Source of the DNA: Candidatus Omnitrophota bacterium
GTDB taxonomy: Bacteria; Omnitrophota; Gorgyraeia; Gygaellales; Profunditerraquicolaceae
Assembly: GCA_020061545.1 (NCBI GenBank)
Contig: JAGUYA010000079.1
Location: forward strand, 1 to 6,068
Direction: 5' to 3'
DNA length: 6,068 bases
Within the stretch, counting starts at the first letter, position 1. Each line of letters starts with the position of its first letter. A program made the translations under genes and the position numbers. This document shows positions 1-6,055 of this stretch, piece by piece. A model generated the notes under the pieces. That model was given only the letters and a program-made list of their open reading frames with translations, did not search any database and had not been told where the DNA came from.

Positions 1-2
1 AT

Positions 3-413
3 TATATTGGTAGCCGCATAGGAGTAAATAACATACCTTTAGCATATTTAACTTCGCTTATTTTTGTCGTCTTGGCCATTTTAGGATATCTTGTTTTTGT
101 GGTCTTGCGTAACGTGTTTTATCGGTTTATTAAGATGGAGGCAGCGCCTAATTTAAATAAATGGGGAGGTTTGATTTTTGGTTTAGCCAGAGGAGTATTG
201 CTGGTAAGCCTGATAATATTCATTTTGGTTAGAGCTCCTTTTGGTTATCTTAAGGATAGCGTAACCGGTTCTTATTTAGGTAAACGCCTTTTTAAAATTG
301 CGCCCAGTGTATACAGCGGTTTATGGAATAATATAGCCTCTAAATTCATTACTCAGGAGAAGTTTAATCAGGCAATCCTAGAAATTCCTAAGAGTCTTGA
401 GTCTGAAAAATGA
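3..413 (+). CDS. CvpA family membrane protein, 5'-truncated by the window edge
   Basis: The reading frame is open from the first bases of the window, so the true start lies upstream; a TTG at 72 is only an internal codon. The visible 136 residues hold two hydrophobic segments, at about residues 11-36 and 54-77. Between them is a positively charged stretch, followed by the LNKWGGLIFGLARGVLLVSL pattern. This matches the third and fourth membrane segments of CvpA/colicin V production-type proteins, where a Gly-rich 'G..G..RG' signature begins the last segment. The C-terminal tail of about 55 residues is polar and probably cytoplasmic. CvpA proteins are inner-membrane proteins needed for colicin V production in E. 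coli, and their molecular role is poorly defined. The stop codon (411-413) abuts the left arm of the hairpin that covers the nif3-like start, which suggests translational coupling. The family call rests on the motif and topology alone. Confidence 0.7.
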   Translation, partial: YIGSRIGVNNIPLAYLTSLIFVVLAILGYLVFVVLRNVFYRFIKMEAAPNLNKWGGLIFGLARGVLLVSLIIFILVRAPFGYLKDSVTGSYLGKRLFKIAPSVYSGLWNNIASKFITQEKFNQAILEIPKSLESEK

Positions 414-467
414 ACCCCGCCCTTCCTAAAAGGGTTGGGGTATAAAATCAGAAAGGAAGGGCGGGGT
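414..467 (+). promoter_or_regulatory. Leader with two mutually exclusive hairpins over the nif3-like start
   Basis: Bases 414-427 are perfectly complementary to 454-467 (14 bp, 26-nt loop). The right arm contains the AGGAAGGG Shine-Dalgarno sequence and the first two bases of the GTG start at 466, so this fold would hide the initiation site. The same left arm can instead pair nearby: 414-418 with 437-441, and 420-424 with 430-434, with a small internal loop and a 5-nt apical loop. That fold leaves the Shine-Dalgarno sequence and start free. No T-run follows either stem, so it does not look like an intrinsic terminator. The structures are read directly from the sequence. Regulation (coupling to translation of the upstream gene, or a ligand or protein switch) is inferred. 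Confidence 0.6.
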
Positions 468-1332
468 GAAGCTCTCCCGTCTCTATACTAAAGTTATACA
501 ATTCGGAAGAGAACGCGACCCGCGGAATAAAACGCGTATAAATTCCTATGCAGATACGGCCTTGTTATACGGTAATCCGGATACAGAGATAAAAAAGATG
601 ATGGTGGGTATAGATATCGAGGTGGGTGAGTTATTGCTGGCAGATAAGATTCGTCGCGAAGAAGGGCTGGATTTGGTAATTTCCCATCATCCTGAAGGTA
701 GGGCGCATGCGGCGTTTTATGAAGTCATGCAGTTACAGGTGGATATGTTAATAAAAGTAGGGATATCTAAGAGAGTGGCGCAGGAATTGTTAAATGAGCG
801 TAAGGCCGAGGTAGAAAGAAAGGTTTTGCCGGGAAATCATATGCGCGCAGTGGATGCAGCGCGGATTTTAGATTTGCCATTTATGTGCGCGCATACGCCG
901 GCAGATAATCATGCCTCTAGTTTTATACAGGAATTACTGAAGAAAGAAAAACCCAAAAAAGTAGAAGATATATTAGATATTTTAAATGAGGTTCCCGAAT
1001 ATAAAGACGCAAAAACGAACCTGTCTGGCCCGCGGATTATTTTAGGAAGTCCAAAGCGAGCCGTAGGTAAGATTTTTGTGGAGATGACCGGGGGAACCGA
1101 AGGTTCTAAAGAAGTATTTGATAAGATGTATAAAGTAGGCATAAGAACGCTGGTCTCTATGCATTTAAGTGAAGAGCATTTTAAGAAGGTCAGAAACGCT
1201 AATCTTAATGTGGTAATCGCAGGGCACATTTCTTCCGATACTTTGGGTCTGAATCTACTTTTAGATAGGATTGAAAAGGAAGAGAAGTTAGAAATAATCA
1301 ATTGCTCGGGGTTCCGCAGAATCAGGCGATAA
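466..1332 (+). CDS. NIF3-like (DUF34) dinuclear-metal-centre protein
   Basis: The product has 288 residues, and the GTG start is placed 5 nt after a strong AGGAAGGG Shine-Dalgarno sequence. Motifs of the NIF3 / 'GTP cyclohydrolase I type 2' fold appear in the expected order: ISHHP at 72-76, AHTPAD at 142-147, a central Gly-rich segment at about 187-214, and the C-terminal GHISSD at 253-258. In characterised NIF3 proteins, His and Asp/Glu residues in such motifs hold two metal ions in a toroidal hexamer. Here the final acidic ligand appears to be Asp rather than the usual Glu of 'GH..(S/T)E'. The region around 80-140, between the first two motifs, differs from the textbook family, so this is probably a divergent subfamily. 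The cellular role of NIF3 proteins is unsettled, and I assign no reaction. The stop codon lies 2 nt before the dnaG start, so the two genes are almost certainly co-transcribed. Confidence 0.65.
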   Translation: MKLSRLYTKVIQFGRERDPRNKTRINSYADTALLYGNPDTEIKKMMVGIDIEVGELLLADKIRREEGLDLVISHHPEGRAHAAFYEVMQLQVDMLIKVGISKRVAQELLNERKAEVERKVLPGNHMRAVDAARILDLPFMCAHTPADNHASSFIQELLKKEKPKKVEDILDILNEVPEYKDAKTNLSGPRIILGSPKRAVGKIFVEMTGGTEGSKEVFDKMYKVGIRTLVSMHLSEEHFKKVRNANLNVVIAGHISSDTLGLNLLLDRIEKEEKLEIINCSGFRRIRR

Positions 1333-1334
1333 CT

Positions 1335-4289
1335 ATGGCAGGTCGTATACCGGAGAATATATTAGAAGATATTTTAAGCCGGGTGGATATTGTAGAGGTG
1401 GTTTCCGGCTTTATACCTCTTAAGCGGGCGGGGAGAAATTTTAGGGCCCTGTGCCCCTTTCATCAGGAAAAGACACCGTCTTTTATGGTTTCTCCTGACC
1501 GGCAGATTTATCATTGTTTTGGGTGTTTTCCTTCAGGTTCTTTAATAAAAACCGAAAAAGGTTTTCATAAAATTGAAGATATGCGAGTAGGACAGCTGGT
1601 TCTTACTCATCAGGGGAGATACATGCCGGTTATAAGAACTTTATGGAGACCCTATGATGGAGAGCTTATAGAGATATATACCAGAAAAGCAAGCTTACCT
1701 GTGACTCTAACATCAGATCATGAAGTTTATGTTATAAAAACAAAAAATTGCAAATATAGATCAAGAGAGAATAGAATTTGTCAGTGGCGATGTAAACGAA
1801 ATTGTCCCGCTAAATTTTTTAATGAATATAAAATAGAGAAGTTGCAAGCGAGACAGTTTTCTATAAATGATTTTTTACTTTATCCTATCAATCAACAAAT
1901 AAATGATATTGAATTTGTAGATTTAGATAAATATTATTCTTGTAGAGAAAGCAATTTTGGTCGGGATATAAAATCCATTCCTACAAAAATAGAAATTAAT
2001 GAAAGATTTTTAAAATTAATAGGATATTGGATAGCCGAGGGTAGTAATCGTAGAGCCTATATCCGATTCAGCTTAGGAAATCATGAAAAACAATTTGCCA
2101 AGGAAATAAAAGAACTTATTGAGGACTTTTTCGATATAAAGACTTCTATACATATTCGTAAGAAAGGAAATAAGACAGGTATAGAAATGAGTGCTTGCAA
2201 TTCAAAATTATCTAATATTTTTGAAAATCTTTGTGGAAAGTTAGCTGAAAATAAACACATACCTTTTGAACTTCAGAATTTATCGCCGAAGTTTCAAAGA
2301 ATAATTCTGGACGCTATTTTTAAGGGAGATGGGCATATTGGTAAATTCTATAAATGTAAAACAGATAGACAATTTAAAGCCATTACTACCGTATCTTTAG
2401 TCTTAGCTGAGCAATTAAAAGATATCTTGTTACGGCTCGATATTTCTCCTACTTTTAGTGTTGAAAAAGAAAAGACAGATAAAAATAATGTAAAACATAA
2501 GACGGCCTATACTATTTCATGGCAAGAAAATATTAAATTGCATTTTTCAGATATTATTAAAATTAATAATATTTCATATCAAATTGTGCCGATTCGGAAA
2601 ATTATAGAGAGAAAATTTACAGGAGATGTATATAATTTGACAGTAGCAGAAGATCATTCTTATACAACACCCAATTTTGTAGTTGGAAATTGCGGTGCGG
2701 GCGGGAATGCATTTAATTTCTTAATGCAATATGAGCGTTTAGAATTCCCGGAGGCAGTGGAAGCCCTGGCAAAAAAGGTAGGTATAAGTTTACCGCAAGC
2801 CCAAAAACAAGACTCTCAAACAGCAAGTCTAATTACCCAGATTTATAGGACAAATGAATTAACCACATTATTTTACGAGTCTCTCTTAAATTCTTCCCGT
2901 GGGCTCTTAGCGAAGAATTATTTATTAAAACGCGGTATAAATGAGGCGACCATAAAATTATTTAAATTAGGATTCGCCCCTGATAAATGGGATGCGCTCA
3001 TGAATCATTTAAGAAATAAGAATATTAATCTTTCCTTAATGGAAAAGGCAGGGCTCGTTCTTCCTAAGGAAGGCGGCGGTTATTACGATAGATTTCGCAA
3101 TAGGATTATTTTCCCCATATTTGATATAAAATCAAGGGTGCTGGCTTTTGGTGGGCGCGTATTGCCTCACCCCGGCAACGTCGAGGGGGATGATACTTTG
3201 CCTAAATATGTCAATTCACCGGAAACGCTCATCTATATTAAAGGCCGGAATCTCTATGGCCTGAATTTTGCCCGCGATGCGATAAGACAAAATGACTATG
3301 CCGTGGTGGTGGAAGGGTATCTGGATTTTATCATGCCTTATCAGGCAGGCTTAGAGAATGTGGTGGCCTCACTTGGCACCGCGCTTACTCCAGAACAAGC
3401 CCAACTGATAAAACGGCATACTCACAATGTCGTCATGGTTTACGATTCTGATGACGCGGGAGAGATGGCTACCTTAAGGACGCTGGACATATTTATCGAG
3501 GAAGGAATGCAGGTGAAGGTGGTATCATTACCCCAAGGGTTTGACCCAGATTTGTTTGTGCGCAAAAACGGTATCGAGAATTTTAAAGAGAAAATTAACC
3601 AGGCTGAACATCTATTTGATTATAAATTAAGGATTTTAAAAGCGCGTTATAGCATAAAAGAGATACACGGAAAGGCAAGGATTTCCGCCGAGATGTTGCC
3701 CACCATCAAGAGATTTAAAAACGCCATTTTAAAAGCCGAATATATTAAAAGATTAGCTCAGGAATTAGACATAGCCGAGGATGCAATATTGCAGGAATTA
3801 AAGAAAATAAAAGAGGATAAACCTTATTTGGATTTACACGCACAGGGTCCTATGAGAAAAACAGTGAATATAAACCCGACAGAGAAACTATTAATGAAAT
3901 TAATGTTAGAAGAGACAGAACTTATTAATCAGATAAGAGAAAAAGGCTTAGAGCCGGGTGATTTTCAGGATGAGAGGATTGCGCGCATTGTCTCGCTAAT
4001 GTTTGACCTCATTGACCAAGGTAAGAACATAGAGCCAAATAAACTCATCAATTATCTTGACGACGAAACTATGGCGCAGGTCATCTGTGAATCGACGTTG
4101 CTGCCAGAGATATCTTCGCCAAATAAAGAAAACATAATTGATGATTGTATAAAGCGTATAAAGAGCGAGAGATTGAAACTCAAGAAACAGCGCTTGCATG
4201 AAGAGATAAAGAAAGCTCAAACATTAAGAGATGAAGAACAGTTGCGCATACTTATGGAGCGATTTCACGGTTTAATTAAAGGGAGGTAA
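1335..4289 (+). CDS. dnaG: DNA primase DnaG, interrupted by an in-frame intein
   Basis: This primase makes RNA primers for replication in partnership with the DnaB helicase. The precursor has 984 residues; removing the 389-residue intein leaves 595, a normal DnaG length. In mature numbering, the CHC2 zinc ribbon covers about 1-100 with ligands Cys40, His43, Cys61 and Cys64. The catalytic core follows with YDRFRNRIIFPI (195-206) and PKYVNSPET (234-242). The TOPRIM motifs are VVVEGYLD (Glu271) and YDSDDAG (Asp315, Asp317), so the metal-binding acids are intact. The C-terminal part from about 455 is helical and should bind the helicase. The intein separates Gly63 from Cys64, inside the zinc ribbon. 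ATG 1335 gives the family-typical MAGRIPENIL start; it lies 2 nt after the nif3-like stop, behind a weak AGGCG, which fits translational coupling. An in-frame TTG at 1302 would add 11 unsupported residues. Confidence 0.96.
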   Translation: MAGRIPENILEDILSRVDIVEVVSGFIPLKRAGRNFRALCPFHQEKTPSFMVSPDRQIYHCFGCFPSGSLIKTEKGFHKIEDMRVGQLVLTHQGRYMPVIRTLWRPYDGELIEIYTRKASLPVTLTSDHEVYVIKTKNCKYRSRENRICQWRCKRNCPAKFFNEYKIEKLQARQFSINDFLLYPINQQINDIEFVDLDKYYSCRESNFGRDIKSIPTKIEINERFLKLIGYWIAEGSNRRAYIRFSLGNHEKQFAKEIKELIEDFFDIKTSIHIRKKGNKTGIEMSACNSKLSNIFENLCGKLAENKHIPFELQNLSPKFQRIILDAIFKGDGHIGKFYKCKTDRQFKAITTVSLVLAEQLKDILLRLDISPTFSVEKEKTDKNNVKHKTAYTISWQENIKLHFSDIIKINNISYQIVPIRKIIERKFTGDVYNLTVAEDHSYTTPNFVVGNCGAGGNAFNFLMQYERLEFPEAVEALAKKVGISLPQAQKQDSQTASLITQIYRTNELTTLFYESLLNSSRGLLAKNYLLKRGINEATIKLFKLGFAPDKWDALMNHLRNKNINLSLMEKAGLVLPKEGGGYYDRFRNRIIFPIFDIKSRVLAFGGRVLPHPGNVEGDDTLPKYVNSPETLIYIKGRNLYGLNFARDAIRQNDYAVVVEGYLDFIMPYQAGLENVVASLGTALTPEQAQLIKRHTHNVVMVYDSDDAGEMATLRTLDIFIEEGMQVKVVSLPQGFDPDLFVRKNGIENFKEKINQAEHLFDYKLRILKARYSIKEIHGKARISAEMLPTIKRFKNAILKAEYIKRLAQELDIAEDAILQELKKIKEDKPYLDLHAQGPMRKTVNINPTEKLLMKLMLEETELINQIREKGLEPGDFQDERIARIVSLMFDLIDQGKNIEPNKLINYLDDETMAQVICESTLLPEISSPNKENIIDDCIKRIKSERLKLKKQRLHEEIKKAQTLRDEEQLRILMERFHGLIKGR
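1524..2690 (+). mobile_element. Intein (389 aa) with LAGLIDADG homing endonuclease, in the DnaG zinc ribbon
   Basis: The junctions are HCFG / CFPSGSLI at the N-side and NFVVGN / CGAGG at the C-side; joining the flanks restores the conserved HCFGCGAGG primase motif. Splicing blocks in intein numbering: block A with Cys1 (1-13), block B TSDH (63-66, TxxH form), block F YNLTVAEDHSY (370-380, His378), and block G ending Gly388-Asn389 before Cys+1. The endonuclease has dodecapeptide motifs LIGYWIAEG (165-173, Glu172) and LDAIFKGDG (262-270, Asp269), a block D-like KHIP (244-247), and a block H-like segment (about 294-307). This is a class 1 intein layout. Oddities: Asn replaces the usual block F Asp, Gly replaces the penultimate His, and Cys76, 86, 90 and 94 form a cluster after block B. 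Hand-counted sample lines are about 27% G+C, against about 45% in the dnaG flanks, which points to horizontal entry. Confidence 0.95.
2016..2333 (+). other. LAGLIDADG endonuclease core of the DnaG intein (between and including the two dodecapeptides)
   Basis: This segment starts at LIGYWIAEG and ends at LDAIFKGDG, the two LAGLIDADG helices that form the pseudo-dimer interface. Each ends in the acidic residue (Glu172, Asp269 of the intein) that coordinates the catalytic metal. The spacing of about 97 residues is normal for a monomeric two-motif enzyme. The domain continues past the second motif to about intein residue 340. With both acids and an unbroken frame it looks potentially active, able to cut intein-less dnaG alleles and copy itself there. 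Its target would be the DNA around the HCFG/CGAGG codons. Activity is inferred. Confidence 0.85.
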
Positions 4290-4293
4290 ATGA

Positions 4294-4336
4294 AGCCCAA
4301 ACTTACGGAACGATAGCGAACGTAAGTTTGTAGGCT
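4294..4336 (+). repeat. Inverted repeat 1 (hairpin) just after dnaG
   Basis: CAAACTTACG (4298-4307) pairs perfectly with CGTAAGTTTG (4321-4330) around a 13-nt loop. AGCC (4294-4297) with GGCT (4333-4336) extends the stem across a 2-nt bulge. It begins 5 nt after the dnaG stop. There is no T-run after it, so a Rho-independent terminator is not supported. It could protect the 3' end of the dnaG message or act as a processing site. Confidence 0.6.
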
Positions 4337-4344
4337 GAATTTAT

Positions 4345-4391
4345 CCAGCACTAATTTTTAGTTATGATTTCAATTAGAAAATTAGTGCTGG
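4345..4391 (+). repeat. Inverted repeat 2 (hairpin) in the dnaG-rpoD gap
   Basis: CCAGCACTAATTTT (4345-4358) is perfectly complementary to 4378-4391, giving a 14-bp stem with a 19-nt loop. The right arm is followed by GTTCAATT, not a T-run. The stem has a GC-rich base and AT-rich top. In DNA the same palindrome could bind a dimeric protein, but the long loop favours an RNA hairpin. Its sequence is unrelated to the neighbouring inverted repeats. Confidence 0.6.
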
Positions 4392-4424
4392 GTTCAATTC
4401 GTAGACACACGTGATAAACTAAAT

Positions 4425-4471
4425 AGCAGGGGTTACAATTTATGTCGCTTATGCTCCATAAATTGTCTGCT
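4425..4471 (+). repeat. Inverted repeat 3 (bulged hairpin) upstream of rpoD
   Basis: ACAATTTATG (4435-4444) pairs perfectly with CATAAATTGT (4457-4466) around a 12-nt loop. AGCAG (4425-4429) pairs with CTGCT (4467-4471), leaving GGGTT bulged on the 5' side. The structure ends 5 nt before the GAAGG that probably serves as the rpoD ribosome binding site. It therefore does not hide the site but would sit against an initiating ribosome. Confidence 0.55.
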
Positions 4472-4475
4472 CATT

Positions 4476-4484
4476 GAAGGTAGG
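4476..4484 (+). promoter_or_regulatory. Probable ribosome binding site of rpoD
   Basis: GAAGGTAGG precedes the ATG at 4493. Two partial Shine-Dalgarno cores are available: GAAGG, 12 nt from the start, and TAGG, 8 nt from it. It is the only purine-rich stretch in the last 40 nt of the gap, and it supports the start at 4493. Confidence 0.5.
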
Positions 4485-4492
4485 CATATAAT

Positions 4493-6055
4493 ATGAGGAA
4501 AAAAGAATATACCAAAAAAGACGTAGAAAAGATTATTACTTTAGGCAGGCAAAAAGGATACCTCACCTATGATGAGGTGAACGACCTTTTACCGGGAGAC
4601 GTATCCTCTTCAGAGGATATCGACCGCATCCTGGATTTATTAGGAAGCGAAGATATACAGGTCGTGGAAAGCGAAGAGGAAAAAGAGGCGGAGAAACAAA
4701 CTGAGGTATCCAAAGAGGATATTTTAAGTGAACAACTGAAGATAGAAGAACGGTTCCTGCCTTTGGATGACCCGGTGAAGATGTATCTTAAGCAGATGGG
4801 TTCAATTTCGCTGCTTTCTAGAGAGAATGAAATAGAATTGGCCAAAAAGATTGAAGCAGCAGAAGAAAAATTTAAGGTAGCGGTATTGGCTACGGAATTT
4901 GCACGTAAAGAAATATTATCCGTAGTAGACGATATCTTGGAGGGAAAGGTAAATTTAGAAGAGGTGGTAAAAGAGGGAATTATTAAAGCAAAGAAGAGTA
5001 ATATTATAAAAAGAATTAGAAAGATTGCCCAGCGGTTAAGGTCTACGCGGAGTAAAACCAAAGCCATTAATCTTACATTACAGTTTAATTTTACTACTTC
5101 CGTAATTGAGGTAGTTTTACGTAGACTTAATGCCCTGATGAGGGAGTTAGATTATATTGAACGTCAAAAGATGCTCGGGCGTTCGGTTACTAAGAATAAG
5201 CGCAGTCAGTTAAATTCTCGTAAGCGGACAATCCTCAGGTGGCTCAGTGAACCTTATCCCGAGATAAAAGAGCAGATGAAATTAATTAAGTCCACGCATA
5301 TGAAATTTAACCGCACTAAAAAAGAACTTGTAGAAGCAAACTTAAGACTCGTAGTGAGTATTGCTAAAAAATACACTAATAGAGGCCTGTCCTTCTTAGA
5401 TTTAATCCAGGAGGGAAATATTGGCCTGATGCGTGCTGTAGAGAAGTTTGAATACAAAAGGGGCTATAAATTTTCTACCTATGCCACCTGGTGGATAAGG
5501 CAGGCCATCACCCGGTCTATTGCTGACCAGGCACGCACCATAAGAATACCTGTGCATATGACTGAGACCATAAATAAAATCATCAGGCTCTCCCGTATCT
5601 TTGTTCAGGAAAACGGCCGTGAGCCAACACCGGAAGAAATTGCCCAGAAGATGAGGTTACCGCAAGAAAAAGTGAAGGCAATATTGAAGATTGCCCAGGA
5701 ACCAATATCTTTGCAGATGCCTATCGGTGATGAAGGGGATACGCATTTTGGAGATTTTATCCAGGATAAAAAGGCAGTTTCACCAGCGAATGCCACTGTG
5801 CGTATTATGTTAAAAGAGGAAATGAACTCTGTCTTAAGCACACTCACAGAGAAAGAAAAAAAGATATTGGTTTTGCGTTTCGGTGTCGCTGATGGTTGCC
5901 CACGGACTCTAGAAGAAGTAGGCAATGTTTTTGAGGTAACCCGCGAAAGAGTGCGCCAGATAGAGGCAAAGGCTCTAAAGAAACTGAGACATCCTACGCG
6001 GTCTCGAAGACTGCGCAGTTTTCTCGATATGACCCTGATGCACCAAAGGGAATAA
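4493..6055 (+). CDS. rpoD: Primary (housekeeping) RNA polymerase sigma-70 factor
   Basis: This 520-residue protein directs RNA polymerase to housekeeping promoters. It has all regions of a group 1 sigma factor: a region 1.1-like N-terminus (about 1-58), an acidic linker (59-75), region 1.2 from [12 protein letters not shown] (92-103), and a non-conserved insert (about 129-270). Region 2 follows, with [14 protein letters not shown] (281-294), [20 protein letters not shown] (301-320) and the promoter-melting [15 protein letters not shown] (325-339). Region 3 covers about 356-430. Region 4.2 has [20 protein letters not shown] (473-492), the helix-turn-helix that reads the -35 element. The conserved [10 protein letters not shown] is near the C-terminus. 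The insert is strikingly basic, unlike the acidic insert of E. coli sigma-70. The presence of region 1.1 and the position beside dnaG both argue for the essential sigma rather than an alternative one. Confidence 0.97.
   Translation: MRKKEYTKKDVEKIITLGRQKGYLTYDEVNDLLPGDVSSSEDIDRILDLLGSEDIQVVESEEEKEAEKQTEVSKEDILSEQLKIEERFLPLDDPVKMYLKQMGSISLLSRENEIELAKKIEAAEEKFKVAVLATEFARKEILSVVDDILEGKVNLEEVVKEGIIKAKKSNIIKRIRKIAQRLRSTRSKTKAINLTLQFNFTTSVIEVVLRRLNALMRELDYIERQKMLGRSVTKNKRSQLNSRKRTILRWLSEPYPEIKEQMKLIKSTHMKFNRTKKELVEANLRLVVSIAKKYTNRGLSFLDLIQEGNIGLMRAVEKFEYKRGYKFSTYATWWIRQAITRSIADQARTIRIPVHMTETINKIIRLSRIFVQENGREPTPEEIAQKMRLPQEKVKAILKIAQEPISLQMPIGDEGDTHFGDFIQDKKAVSPANATVRIMLKEEMNSVLSTLTEKEKKILVLRFGVADGCPRTLEEVGNVFEVTRERVRQIEAKALKKLRHPTRSRRLRSFLDMTLMHQRE

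Noticed and set aside
414..467. Intrinsic terminator after the cvpA-like gene
   Set aside because: The stem is strong but no T-run follows, and the right arm includes the next gene's ribosome binding site and start.
909..1301. Open frame of 130 codons on the - strand within the nif3-like gene
   Set aside because: It is antisense to a well-supported gene, is Ser/Phe/Leu-rich as expected of a shadow frame, and matches no recognisable family.
1302..1334. TTG start 11 codons upstream of the chosen dnaG start
   Set aside because: It lies inside the nif3-like gene and adds residues with no counterpart in DnaG, whereas the ATG at 1335 gives the usual primase N-terminus.
1524..2690. Insertion sequence or self-splicing intron inside dnaG
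   Set aside because: The frame is continuous through both borders, with protein-splicing motifs and Cys/Asn-Cys junction residues, and there are no terminal repeats or target duplication.
3996..4220. Open frame of 74 codons on the - strand at the dnaG 3' end
   Set aside because: It is antisense to the conserved helicase-binding domain of primase and shows no motif or ribosome binding site of note.
4463..4492. TTGTCT-18 nt-TATAAT resembling a sigma-70 promoter before rpoD
   Set aside because: TATAAT ends at the base before the ATG, so transcription would begin inside the coding sequence and lose the start codon; the likely chance source is an AT-rich spacer.
4567..5067. Open frame of 166 codons on the - strand within rpoD (also 5254-5457 and 5605-5925)
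   Set aside because: The low-complexity Ser/Phe/Ile composition mirrors the Glu/Lys-rich sigma coding strand, and no motif is visible.
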